From the NCBI GenBank assembly GCA_029204225.1, contig CM055100.1:54297597-54361596 (forward strand): a DNA stretch of 64,000 bases. Reading direction: 5' to 3'. A program made the position numbers and the translations under genes. Shown one piece after another: positions 22,378 to 32,999 of this stretch (positions within the stretch are counted from its first letter, which is position 1; each line of letters begins with the position of its first letter). The notes beneath the pieces were generated by a model that saw only the letters and a program-made list of their open reading frames with translations, searched no databases and was not told where the DNA came from. This DNA is from Diphasiastrum complanatum. Its lineage: Eukaryota > Streptophyta > Lycopodiopsida > Lycopodiales > Lycopodiaceae.

Positions 22378-23144
22378 AAAAAACAGAAACTTAATTTACT
22401 TAAATTGAGAGATACAAACTCACTTGAAAAAATTCATTGGTCGTTAATATCAACAATTCTAATGACCATAATTGAATTATCATCTATTTCACAACAAACT
22501 AAATTTTTATCCCTTATGCAAAACGAAGAACATGAATCTATTTGGGTGCCAAAAAAGTCATTAGACTATGAAAGCCATCAAGGCTAAGTGGTACAGTAAT
22601 CTCAAAAGAATCAATGCAGGGAGCCTCATTGCACATTTAGCTTTAAATGATAGTGAAAATCATCCATTTTGGATTGCTAAAGTACTTGGCTTCATTCAAA
22701 GCAATGATAGGATGAAATACGTATGTGTGTACTAGATGCAAACCACTTTGACAAATGCTTTCTTAGGAAGATATGAATTAGACATGTTGCAATTAGATCC
22801 AAAGGGCAAAAAGAAACGTTCAACAAAGAATCAACCATGAGTTTATGAAATAAACATAATTTAAGGAAATGCTTGTTTTTAATTTTGAGTCGACAATAAC
22901 AAATCATTTACGAAAGACAAGAATAACTGCACATTCATCATCTTCAATTCGACAACAACAGAACAAAGTCGAACTGCAAATGAGATTGTTAACAATCAAT
23001 ATCAATTCAAATGAGAATCTACTTGTAGTTTTTGAAAACAAAGATGAGTCATCAACTTCATCAACTAAAAAAAAGAACCTTGACAATATATCAAATATTG
23101 AGTTGAGAAAAGTTAGTGAAAGCTCCATGGAATTTGAATTGTAA
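22368..23144 (+). pseudogene. Unrecognised decayed protein-coding gene, right-arm copy
   Basis: This is the + strand counterpart of 18,462-18,878. It shows KLRDTNSLEKIHWSLIST, then after frame changes INAGSLIAHLAL / HPFWIAKVLGF, a GRYELDMLQLDPKGKKKRS block, and a last frame (22,869-23,144) with a Ser-rich tail (KDESSTSSTKKKNLDNI). The order matches the left arm. The family is not recognised. Confidence 0.35.
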
Positions 23145-23460
23145 AATAATAATATCAAAATTATTTGTGTTTTTAAGATTTTAGAAATCATTCTAAGAAC
23201 TTCTCTTTCTATTGCTCAGTTATTCTTTTTAAGTTTCTAAAACTTGTCTCTCTGTATAGTAAATAGGACAATATCTTTTCCTTTGTCCTTTTGATTGAGC
23301 ACATAGCAAAGGGTGATACATCCACATAAATATAGAATCTCTTTGTGTAATCTAGAGGCTTGAGTCTATATAGGTATTAATAAAAGTTTGGTCTTTAAAA
23401 ATTCGAATGTTTATGTGGATATATCACTCACTATAGCTATTTTTGATGTTTTTCTTTCTA

Positions 23461-23823
23461 TTAATTATGTCGAAGGTGAGGATGTGATCGCAGAGATGAA
23501 AATAAATCTTTGATAATAGCCAAAATGGCCAAGGAATTTCTTAGTTGTCTTAAATTCTTTAGAGATTGCAAAGTCACAATAGTTTTTACTTTATTAATAT
23601 CATTTTCTATTTTCCCTTCAAACTTTTTATGACCTAATAAAATTTCTTCTTTCATACCAAAGATAACATTTTTCAATATGTAAGGAAAAAAAAAATCTTT
23701 GCCACTTTGTAATGTTTGTATTAATCTTTCAAAAAGTTCTTTGGTCATGATAAATACACAAATATGACTTAAAAAAATTTCAAGATATTTTCTCATAAAG
23801 TCTTGAAATGTTGTTGTCATCAT
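23461..23823 (-). pseudogene. Ty3/gypsy reverse transcriptase fragment, right-arm copy
   Basis: This is the best-preserved stretch of the fragment, 120 codons open on the - strand: TTTFQDFMRKYLEIFLSHI, NVIFGMKEEILLGHKKF and KVKTIVTLQSLKNLRQLR. These align in order with the C-terminal half of gypsy RT up to the connection with RNase H. It runs opposite to the unrecognised gene next to it, so the two are separate pieces. Confidence 0.65.
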
Positions 23824-24481
23824 TTATTTAAAGGTAGTACGAGTATCATGTAGTTTGATTGACATTCATGTATAAACAAAAGTACTTCAATTAGTTGTAA
23901 AAGTTATTTTCTCTTTATCTTCTTTTGCATATTGACTAAATTATAACAAAAAAAACCCATAATCTAATCTTTTATTTTAACATTTCTTCTAGAACTGAAT
24001 CTATAAAAGTAGAGGATGGTGATTTGCATTTACTTCTTTTGAAATCTATATATAGCCTAATTTTGTATTCTTTTTATTTTGGTACAATCAAAATATCTAG
24101 AAGTTTTCAATTTAGGTCAAGTTTCGGACATGTGGCCAGATGACATTTTGGAAGCTATAAAGAGCTGTATCTATGTGGAGAAATAATCATCATAGTTTTT
24201 TTCTTTGTGGATAATTCAACTCTTGTGTTTCTATGTCAAAATCTCATGTGTTTCTCTCTTTATATCTTGAGTTTCTGTGTAGAATGTTGATTTTATGGTT
24301 GATCTACCTCACGTGTGAAGTATAGTACAGTTTTGGATCTGTATGGATAGGGAGAGTACTAAGTCATATCTAAGTGTTTATGATCAGATCATTATGCATT
24401 TCTAAGTTCTAGCTTGCATAAAGTAGTGAATTCTACCTTCTAGCTATTTCTAGATGTGCTATCAAATTTGGCTAAAGATCA

Positions 24482-25136
24482 TGTGAAAAATACAGATCCT
24501 AAGTGGATCTAAACTCCAAGATCATTGGCTTGAATGCTTGCACTCCAAACTACATAAGCTAGGAATTGGCAACACATTCTATGCTACCTAGAATGCAAAG
24601 AACTTGATCAAAAAGCATTTATCACAAATGGAAACTTCCATAAACATCAAGTGCGGCCCAAAATAGCATTATACAGTCCATAATACATCAGCCTATCACT
24701 TTTGGAAAGCACCTAAGATCATACACAATAGCTTGAAGACAATACACACAACAATGCTCTCAATGGAGGAAGAAACAATGACAATGATCTATTGATCTCA
24801 ATGAAGCATACAAAAGGTTTCTCCAACCTGTTCTCCACGACTTCCCTACTATTTATGGATGAGGAAGATGACTCTCTCTCCTCTCTCTAGAAGGTACTTG
24901 ACCCTAGATATTCCCTATATAGGAAAAATAGCTAAAAATGGCTTATATGACCAAAATACATCAAAATGGTCTCATTTTGAAGGGTATGAAGTTTGACACT
25001 TCATCATACTGAAAAAATACAGTAAATAAAAACATTGTGGCCTGGTTCACACGTGTGAAACTCCAGAACCAAAACTATTTACAATTTTAGCCAATTTAGG
25101 CCTCAAACTAGCTAGGAAATGTTGACAATTTTCACA
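24482..25136 (-). repeat. 3' LTR of the intact copia element
   Basis: 655 bp. A TATA-like CTATATAGGG lies at about 24,912-24,921 on the - strand. The palindrome TTCACACGTGTGAA, containing a G-box CACGTG, lies at 25,046-25,059, near the start of U3 in element orientation. The gag-pol stop codon lies within the first bases of this LTR. Confidence 0.95.
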
Positions 25137-28100
25137 CTCCCTCTTCAACATTGGATGCTAGTTTCAACATAGTCTTTGAGCACATTCCAAGATTAGATCT
25201 ATGCATTAAATATAGGTCCTTTCCCAATGGTTTGGTGAAGATATCAGCCACACACTCCTTTGAAGAGACATGTTGAAGCTCCACCTCTTTGGCAATGACT
25301 TGATCTCTCACAAAATGGTGAGCAATCTCAATGTGCTTGCTCCTTGCATGAAAAACAGGATTGCTTGCCAAGCTTTGGGCTGAAAGGTTATCACAAAGTA
25401 TGATTGGAGTCTTCTCTGGTTCCAGCAAGTGAAGATCCAATAACATCCTCTTGATCCAAAGAATCTCCTTGGTGCATGTTGTTAATGCCTTGTACTCGGC
25501 TTCGGTGGAAGATAGAGAGATAGTTGGTTGCTTCTTTGATAGCCATGAGACCACTCCATCTCCAAGATAGATTGCAAAGGCACTTGTTGACTTCCTATCC
25601 ATTTGATCACCTGCAAAATCTGAATCTGAAAATCCACAAAGGTTAGGTGTAGTACCTCCATACAAGATGCCAAAATCTCTAGATCCCGAGATGTATCTAA
25701 GTACTCTCTTTCCTAGCTTCCAATGAGCCTCACTAGGATCTTGCATAAATTGACTTAGTTTACCAACCACAAAGCTTAGATCAGGTCTTGTGATGGTTAA
25801 CCATATAAGAGATCCTATTAGCTTTCTATAGAGAGTAATGTCCTTGAAGGATCTTTCATTACTTCTTGTAGTTAGCTTTACATTTGATTCCATAGGAGTA
25901 GAAACAACTTTACAATCTTCCATATGAAACCTTTTTAGAATAGAGTTAACATACTTTTCTTGACATATGAATGTAGATTTAGAAGTTCTAATAATCTCTA
26001 TTCCTAAGATATAATGAAGTTTACCAAGATCTTGAATTTCAAACTCTCTTTTGAGTGCCATCTTGATTTCATCTATATCTAGATTGTTACCACCACTTAA
26101 GATAATGTCATCAACATAGATCAAAAGTAAAGTGATATCATTTTCATTCAATCTAAAGTAGAGAGAATGATCATACTCACTCATAACAAAGTTTTGAGAA
26201 AGTAAGAAGGAATTGAGCTTAGCATACCAACTCCTTGGTGCTTGCTTTAGCCCATACAAACTCTTTTGGAGATAGCACACATGATTAGGCTCATCATGTG
26301 AAACATAGCCCTCGGGTTGCTCCATGTAAATATCTTCTTCAAGATCACCATTCAAGAAGGCATTAGTAACATCCATTTGCCACATATCCCAATCATAAAG
26401 AGTTGCAAGAGAGATTAGGATTCGAATAGTTACCATCTTTGCCACGGGTGCAAAGGTCTCATCATAGTCAATACCATATTCTTGAGCATACCCCTTTGCC
26501 ACCAACCTTGCCTTGTACTTGTTGATTGATCCATCTTGATTTGTCTTGATCTTGAAGATCCACTTACAACCAATTGCCTTCTTGTCCTTTGGAAGCTTTA
26601 CCAACCTCCATGTGTTGCTTTTGATGAGTGCTTGATGCTCATGATCCATGGCTTGGATCCATTCCTTCTTTTGAATTGCTTCATCTACACAAGTTGGTTC
26701 ATCAAAAGAGGTAAGAAAAGCAAATTTAGAGTTGTCCACCACTTGCTTTCCTTTTTCATCATAGGTTAGCCTTGATGGCTTAGCCCTTTGCCTTTGAGTC
26801 TTCCTTGAAGTTTGCTTTGGAGTGGCATCTCCATCTTCATCCAAGACATCTTGCACATCATGATGATTAGTAGGCACATCAACATCAACATCAACAACAT
26901 TGGAAACATTCTCTTCATGAAAGATGACATCCCTACTTATGACAACTTTCTTTGTAGAAGGAATGTACACTTTGTAAGCCTTGCTTACTTCACTATAGCC
27001 AACAAACACACCCTTCTTTGATGAAGGATCTTCTTTAGTTCTATCATCAAGTGTGATATTGACAAAACATGTACATCCAAAGATCCTACAATGCTTGACA
27101 CTCGGCCTTCTACCATAAAGAACCTCATGAGGAGTTTTACCATCCAAGGAAGCACTTGTCCATCTATTACATAGATAGTTAGCACATGCTAAAGCTTCCC
27201 CCCAAAAAGACTTAGCAAGATTAGCATGTAGTCTCATTGCCTTGGCACATTCACAAAGGGTTCTATTCTTCCTCTCGGCCACTCCATTCTGTTGTGGAGT
27301 CCTAGGACTAGACATCTCCCTCTTAATCCCATGTGCTATACAAAAGTCTTTGAACCTATTTGAGGTGTATTCCCCTCCATTATCAGATCTTAAGCATTTG
27401 ATCTTTGTATTGAATTGGTTTTCCATTTCATTCTTGAACTTGACAAATGCAGCAAACACTTCATCCTTACTTTTAAGAAGATAGATCCAAGTATACCTAC
27501 TAAAGTCATCAATGAAAGTTGCATACATCTTTGCCCCACCATTGCTAGTTGTACTAGAAGAATGAATATCAGAATGCACAAGTTGAAAAGCTTCTTTAGA
27601 TCTAGAAGTAGGTCTAGAATAAGCAAGTCTATGAGATTTGGACAAGGCACAATGTTCACAAACACTATTGTTTGCAACAAGACTTTTAGGGAGACCAAGA
27701 ACAAGCTCTTTCTTTGCCATTACCTCCAAAGATTTGAAGTTGGGATGGCCCAACCTCTTGTGCCAAACTTCTTGGTTTGTCAATTGCTCCCTAGCCATAC
27801 ATCCTTCATGATTAGAGATCACACATGCATCAAGCTTGAAAAGTTTACCATGCCTCCTACCTTGAGCAATCAAGGATCCACATTTACTTATCAAACATGC
27901 ATCTCCAATGAACTCCACATCAAGTCCTTTGTCAATCATTTGACTTACACTAAGCAAATTCTTAGTGATTGAAGGAATGTACAAAACATTTTCAAGATTT
28001 GCTTTCCTATTTGTTGAAAGGGAAATAGGAATAGTGCCTATGCCTTTGATGTCACATTGACCATCATTTGCAGTGTAGATGATGTTACCTTCTCCCTCAT

Positions 28101-29085
28101 AAGACAATAAGGATGTAAAGTATTCCTTATGTCTTGTCATGTGAGATGAGGCTCCACTATCAATCCACCAAGGATCATTATCATCTATGTTGGCTAACAA
28201 ACTTGAAGTCATAGCAAGTGATTCACATGTGTTATGTTCTTCCTCATCTATTGTAAGATTTCCTTGCCTCTCTCCTTGCTCTCTTTTCTTCTTATAACAT
28301 TCATTTGCAAAATGACCTTTTATCCCACAATAAAAGCACTTGAACTTTGACTTATTGTTCTTAGTAGAAGAGGAAGAGGAAGAGTGATCATCATGATCAA
28401 AGTTACCACCTTTGGACCATTTCCCTTTGCCTTTACCTTTGCCCTTGAATTTGCCTTTTGTGAAGAAAGCCTCTTCACCTCCACCTTGCAAGGATGCACC
28501 ATCAAGCTTTGATTGCAACCTATGTTCTTCAGCCAATAAGATTTCTTGCAAGTCAACCACACTTGGCAAGACTCTTTGAATGGCAAAACTTTGCACAAGG
28601 TTAGCATGTTCATTTAGCAAACCATTCAACATAACTTGGACTATATCACCATCTTTTATGTTCTCATCAATGCATGCTAAATCATCACTTAGGGACTTAA
28701 CTCTCAAGATAAATGCATGAGCACTTTCACCCTCTCTTTGCCTACTAGAAAATATTTGTCTCCTTAGGGTCAATACCCTAGATGTGGACTTTGATTCAAA
28801 GAGCTTCTTTAAGGCATTCCATGCCTCACTTGCACTTTGACACTTTCCAACTTCCTTGAGAAGTTCATTTGTAACATTCATTTTAATGATATGAAGAGCC
28901 CTTTTGGCCTTCTTATCAAACCTTTGTTGCTCTTGAAGTGTGAGAGGTCTCTCTTCAATTTCTGCAACTATGTCCATGAGTTCATTCAACTCAAGTAAGG
29001 ACTCCATCCTCACTTTCCAAGTAGAGTAGTTTGATGAACTCAACCTTTCACTAGACTCTAGCATGATCCCACCATTGGAAGCCAT
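25132..29085 (-). CDS. Copia gag-pol polyprotein, full length
   Basis: 1,317 codons in one frame. Gag occupies ~1-290, with the conserved N-terminus SNYSTWKVRMESL and one zinc knuckle CFYCGIKGHFANEC (250-263). Aspartic protease active site DSG is at 309-311. Integrase: HHCC with H442, H447, C476 and C479, and DD35E acids D506, D568 and E604. Reverse transcriptase spans ~800-1050, with DVTNAFLNGDLEEDIYM (from 905) and YVDD at 990-993. RNase H: FSDSDFAGD (1152-1160), SSTEAEYKA (from 1192) and CDNLSAQ (from 1231). The order gag-PR-IN-RT-RH is diagnostic of Ty1/copia. No stop or frameshift is present and all catalytic residues named are intact. The ATG chosen is the first in frame and gives the family's usual gag start. 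Confidence 0.97.
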   Translation of the reverse strand: MASNGGIMLESSERLSSSNYSTWKVRMESLLELNELMDIVAEIEERPLTLQEQQRFDKKAKRALHIIKMNVTNELLKEVGKCQSASEAWNALKKLFESKSTSRVLTLRRQIFSSRQREGESAHAFILRVKSLSDDLACIDENIKDGDIVQVMLNGLLNEHANLVQSFAIQRVLPSVVDLQEILLAEEHRLQSKLDGASLQGGGEEAFFTKGKFKGKGKGKGKWSKGGNFDHDDHSSSSSSTKNNKSKFKCFYCGIKGHFANECYKKKREQGERQGNLTIDEEEHNTCESLAMTSSLLANIDDNDPWWIDSGASSHMTRHKEYFTSLLSYEGEGNIIYTANDGQCDIKGIGTIPISLSTNRKANLENVLYIPSITKNLLSVSQMIDKGLDVEFIGDACLISKCGSLIAQGRRHGKLFKLDACVISNHEGCMAREQLTNQEVWHKRLGHPNFKSLEVMAKKELVLGLPKSLVANNSVCEHCALSKSHRLAYSRPTSRSKEAFQLVHSDIHSSSTTSNGGAKMYATFIDDFSRYTWIYLLKSKDEVFAAFVKFKNEMENQFNTKIKCLRSDNGGEYTSNRFKDFCIAHGIKREMSSPRTPQQNGVAERKNRTLCECAKAMRLHANLAKSFWGEALACANYLCNRWTSASLDGKTPHEVLYGRRPSVKHCRIFGCTCFVNITLDDRTKEDPSSKKGVFVGYSEVSKAYKVYIPSTKKVVISRDVIFHEENVSNVVDVDVDVPTNHHDVQDVLDEDGDATPKQTSRKTQRQRAKPSRLTYDEKGKQVVDNSKFAFLTSFDEPTCVDEAIQKKEWIQAMDHEHQALIKSNTWRLVKLPKDKKAIGCKWIFKIKTNQDGSINKYKARLVAKGYAQEYGIDYDETFAPVAKMVTIRILISLATLYDWDMWQMDVTNAFLNGDLEEDIYMEQPEGYVSHDEPNHVCYLQKSLYGLKQAPRSWYAKLNSFLLSQNFVMSEYDHSLYFRLNENDITLLLIYVDDIILSGGNNLDIDEIKMALKREFEIQDLGKLHYILGIEIIRTSKSTFICQEKYVNSILKRFHMEDCKVVSTPMESNVKLTTRSNERSFKDITLYRKLIGSLIWLTITRPDLSFVVGKLSQFMQDPSEAHWKLGKRVLRYISGSRDFGILYGGTTPNLCGFSDSDFAGDQMDRKSTSAFAIYLGDGVVSWLSKKQPTISLSSTEAEYKALTTCTKEILWIKRMLLDLHLLEPEKTPIILCDNLSAQSLASNPVFHARSKHIEIAHHFVRDQVIAKEVELQHVSSKECVADIFTKPLGKDLYLMHRSNLGMCSKTMLKLASNVEEGV
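25137..25146 (-). other. Polypurine tract of the intact copia element
   Basis: On the - strand GAAGAGGGAG lies immediately before the 3' LTR start TGTGAAAA, the position from which second-strand DNA synthesis is primed. Confidence 0.85.
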
Positions 29086-30239
29086 GATTCTAATGTTTCT
29101 TCAACTTTTAGGTTCTGTCCTAAATCACTTAGCACTCACTTTTCTCTCAACAAATGATAGATAAAGATATCTATGAAGATTTAGGACCCTAAAACACTTC
29201 TATCTTGAACCTAGATGGTTTCCAAGCATAGAAAGGAAGATTGAAACACATGCAACACTTTGCACACACTAAGAATGGATTACAAAATCAAACCAACCTG
29301 AACACACTCTTGCTTAAGCTCTCAAACTTTCCAGCAAGTGACCAAATCAAGTTATGGTGTGAAGAGTTACTTGCATTCTTAGAAAATACCCAAAACTAGG
29401 ATGCCAAGATTACCTAGTAATGAACAAACTTGATCAACATATGATCAACACACTAAGATATTGATTCAACCTGTAAAACCACATGTAAACCACACTTCTA
29501 AAAGTTTATAAACTCCAGCAAGTGATAAATACAAGATTTAGAGGTGAATGAATGAGCACACTTAGTGAATCACAAGACTAGCTTCACTATCTTGTCAAAT
29601 CTTGGTGTTTAGATGTAGATCTAAGATCACTTCACATGAGAATGTTCCTCAACCTGTTAAGAACCTGAAAACACACTTGCATAATGGTTAACACCTTCCA
29701 GCAAATGCTCCAATCAAATTACATAAGGAGAGTTACTTACATGCTCAACAAAGTACACCAAAATTTATGCCAAAATTGATGACAATCTTTACAATATGCT
29801 CTTCACAATGGAGCTTACAATATGTTCACCCAAAAAAGGGGATCTTTCATCCAAATGGGAGCTTTGCTCAGCCTTTAGGAGAATTACAACTCACTCAAAA
29901 GAGCATTTGTCATCCACTTAAGGAGAAGTTTCATCCACTTAAGGAGAGTGTTCATCCAAGAATGGAGATTGTCAACAATAGGATTGAAAAGAACATTGTT
30001 AGTATTGAATATGCACAAGCCTCACAATCACAAATGATTAGGTGTTATGATCTGATCCAAAATAGTTTCTTTTCAGCCTCTGATCTTCAATAGACCTGAA
30101 ATATGCTTTTGATCCACAAGTTCAACTCACAAAACAAAGGTTAGTAAGATTTGATCAACAAAGCAATGCAAAATCATGCTAGAACTTGATCAACCATCCA
30201 AATATCACCAAAAATGGAATACTTACTGTAAATAGAAGC
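29086..30239 (-). other. Long untranslated leader of the intact copia element, with internal repeats
   Basis: About 1.15 kb between PBS and gag has no sense-strand frame of note. Three imperfect units with starts at about 29,297, 29,470 and 29,652 (spacing 173 and 182 bp) share AACCTG...ACAC, CTTCCAGCAA and GAGTTACTT-like stretches on the + strand. An antisense frame of 108 codons (29,767-30,093, +) carries short HPLKE/HPK repeats, probably a by-product of repeats. Confidence 0.6.
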
Positions 30240-30240
30240 C

Positions 30241-30257
30241 AACCAGCTCTGATACCA
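30241..30257 (-). promoter_or_regulatory. Primer binding site of the intact copia element
   Basis: On the - strand TGGTATCAGAGCTGGTT directly follows the 5' LTR. It is complementary to the 3' end of initiator tRNA-Met, the usual primer of plant copia elements. Confidence 0.95.
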
Positions 30258-30912
30258 TGTGAAAAATACAGATCCTAAGTGGATCTAAACTCCAAGATCA
30301 TTGGCTTGAATGCTTGCACTCCAAACTACATAAGCTAGGAATTGGCAACACATTCTATGCTACCTAGAATGCAAAGAACTTGATCAAAAAGCATTTATCA
30401 CAAATGGAAACTTCCATAAACATCAAGTGCGGCCCAAAATAGCATTATACAGTCCATAATACATCAGCCTATCACTTTTGGAAAGCACCTAAGATCATAC
30501 ACAATAGCTTGAAGACAATACACACAACAATGCTCTCAATGGAGGAAGAAACAATGACAATGATCTATTGATCTCAATGAAGCATACAAAAGGTTTCTCC
30601 AACCTGTTCTCCACGACTTCCCTACTATTTATGGATGAGGAAGATGACTCTCTCTCCTCTCTCTAGAAGGTACTTGACCCTAGATATTCCCTATATAGGA
30701 AAAATAGCTAAAAATGGCTTATATGACCAAAATACATCAAAATGGTCTCATTTTGAAGGGTATGAAGTTTGACACTTCATCATACTGAAAAAATACAGTA
30801 AATAAAAACATTGTGGCCTGGTTCACACGTGTGAAACTCCAGAACCAAAACTATTTACAATTTTAGCCAATTTAGGCCTCAAACTAGCTAGGAAATGTTG
30901 ACAATTTTCACA
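30258..30912 (-). repeat. 5' LTR of the intact copia element
   Basis: 655 bp, identical by eye to 24,482-25,136 at a constant offset of 5,776. It carries the promoter that would drive the element, including the TATA-like box and the TTCACACGTGTGAA palindrome (30,822-30,835). Confidence 0.95.
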
Positions 30913-31189
30913 GATCATTGATGAACTAAATGTGTTTTGATCTATGATTTTTTACATGGTATCAGAGCAGGTTGCAGGCCAAATTTGGTGTTTATGCCAA
31001 ATCTAGAGGTGGATTTGAGGGTGCCATAAATTCTATGTGGATTGTAGGTGTTTCTATCTCAAATCTTGGAGTTTCAAGTATAGAGTTTGGATCTTTGTGA
31101 TCTTAAAATAATTTTAGGTCAAAATAAATGTAGATGGTCAATTTCTAAAACCACTTACTAGAATGTGAAGACAAAAATTACTTCTGATT

Positions 31190-32190
31190 GTGGATGATAA
31201 ATCTGTGACTATGTCTTTCTTACACATGTCATACAGGCTCCTCATGTTCAGATGATAAATTCTCCTGTGCCAGAGCTGATCTTCATTCTCTGATGAATTT
31301 AATATGCTATTAGAGTTGTTATTATCTTGTCTTGGTAGAGGTTTCCTTCTCTGCATTCAACTATCAGCAATTTGTTTGTATTTTTCTCAATCATGCGGCA
31401 TGTATTGCCATCAAACAAAATTCGAATTCCAAGATCTGCCATCTTGGAGACTTATAGCAGATCTTTTCTCAGTGAAGGAACATAGAGTGCTCCTGACATC
31501 TCTGCTTGACCTGACAGTGTTCGCAGCTGTAGGATCCCGATGCCTTTGACATCATGTCTGCTCCCATCACCTAGAATCACGACTCTGTTATTTTTGAGTT
31601 CTATGAAGTCGATCAGGATTTTCTTGTTGCAGGTAATGTGTGATGTTGCTCCTGAATCAAGGACTACATCGTAGTCTTGTTCAATGTAGCTCGTCAAAGC
31701 TTCATCAAGTATCATAAAGGCTTTATCACCTCTATCTGCATCCTTGGATGACTCTGCAACATTTGCCTTTTCAGCTTTGTTCTTTCTTTTTGGATTGAAT
31801 CTGCAATCGTATGCAGAGTGTCTCTTCTTCTTGTAGTGCATGCAAGGTATTGCTGGATTGAACCAGCATTTATTGGTTGTATGGCCTGGTTTGTGACAGT
31901 GATCACAGGAAGAAGATTGTTGATTCGAGGACTTCATCTTGTCGAATCTAGGTTTGTTCTTTTTTTTTTTCCTTCCTTTCGTGAAGAGTGTTTTCTCTTG
32001 ATTACTGCTTCTTTTTCCTTCATCTCTCATCAGTGACAAGACTGATTGCTTTGTCGAATGTCATAATTGGTAGACTCAATATGAGCATTCTCAACGGTTG
32101 ATAGGACGTAGGTAGAGACTTCATGAAGTATATCAGTTGTTGTCGTGCTGGGACCTGGTGCTCCTAACCTGATGTAATGAGTTGAGTGAA
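31190..32190 (-). pseudogene. Ty1/copia gag-protease remnant, family A-related
   Basis: On the - strand, a gag C-terminal trace (ARQQLIYFMKSLPTSYQP, about 32,100-32,150) is followed by zinc knuckle CDHCHKPGHTTNKC, a damaged second knuckle (CMHYKKKRHSAYDC, second Cys lost), protease LDSGATSHITC and the start of the gag-pre-integrase (LWHRRIYHLNMRSL). It ends at the outer border of the inverted duplication at about 31,196. It is related to but distinct from the copies at 5.2-7.3 and 46.1-47.4 kb. Bases 32,191-32,590 show no gene. Confidence 0.75.
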
Positions 32191-32599
32191 GATCAAACAA
32201 AAAGTGTCCATACAGGTCTACATTCCCTACCTACCCTCATTCAAATGGCTATATCTTCTGATTGTCTCATCCAAATGTTTGAAACAAATTGCATCAAAAG
32301 CTAGACTTTTGTAGCTTTCTAACAAGCTATCTAGCATAGATTTTGGATCTAACTTGGAGGAGAACCAAACCATCAAAGTTGGCTATACCTCACATGTGTC
32401 TGAGCACTAAATACCGTACAGTACCAGATCAGGTCCATTCATAATGATTATGACCCTTCTTGATCCTAAAATCAAAAAGATAGACAAGGAATGCATCTAG
32501 GTGGAAAATATAAATGCAAGAAAGCAAGCAAGCAATCAAAAATCAAGAAGAACTGGAAGATTGACTGTTATATATGAGTTCGTGGATTAAGATTCAAGA

Positions 32600-32725
32600 A
32601 GATACAACAATATCCATCAACTCATTCATCTTGAGTAGGGATTCTAGCCTCACTTTCCAAGTTGAATAGTTGCTTGAGGTAAGCCTATCATTGTTCTCCA
32701 ACATTAAGCCTCCATTTGTAGCCAT
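32600..32725 (-). pseudogene. Copia gag N-terminal fragment
   Basis: An ATG at about 32,725 opens a frame with LENNDRLTSSNYSTWKVRLE followed by SLLKMNELMDIV, nearly the gag start of the intact element (LESSERLSSSNYSTWKVRM). It breaks off at about 32,600. Only this stub of the element is present, with a possible leader above it to about 33,000. Confidence 0.75.
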
Positions 32726-32999
32726 GTTGCAATAATTGATCTTCTTCTTTGAACTTGTTAAAATGCACCTAGAACTCTCTTGAAACTCAACAAATGATGA
32801 CACAAAGAAATAACAAAGATTTGGAACCACTCTAGTCCCCTTTTCTTACTACTAAAAAATGTAGTCAATTGAATCTTGATCACACTTGATCAACCTACAA
32901 TAGAATGAATTTGTGAAGTCAAATAACCTTGAAACACTCTTGAAAAGATCAAAATCGTTGAACCAATATATTCTATCAAATTTTGAGTTTTCACAAAAA

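Larger units (their letters stand above)
24482..30912 (-). mobile_element. Intact Ty1/copia LTR retrotransposon
   Basis: A complete 6,431-bp element. Its two 655-bp LTRs start TGTGAAAA and end TTTTCACA and are identical by eye. There is a 5-bp target duplication GATCA at 24,477-24,481 and 30,913-30,917, a tRNA-iMet PBS next to the 5' LTR, a PPT next to the 3' LTR and one open gag-pol frame. The paralogous unoccupied site survives in the left arm of the inverted duplication (16,018-16,022, single TGATC). Identical LTRs imply a very recent insertion. All parts needed for autonomous movement are visible, though activity is not shown. Confidence 0.95.
22378..31196. repeat. Right arm of the inverted duplication, split by an intact copia element
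   Basis: This arm is the reverse complement of 15,738-18,700. It is continuous from 22,378 to 24,481, interrupted by 24,482-30,912, and resumes at 30,913 (after the GATCA target duplication) to 31,196. Its inner end abuts the telomere-like array at an abrupt junction. The bases at 30,957-30,973 repeat the old copia PBS (TGGTATCAGAGCAGGTT) in + orientation. Confidence 0.85.

Noticed and set aside
27415-27972. 185-codon + strand frame inside the intact copia element
   Set aside because: Antisense shadow of the integrase/protease part of gag-pol; no domain of its own.
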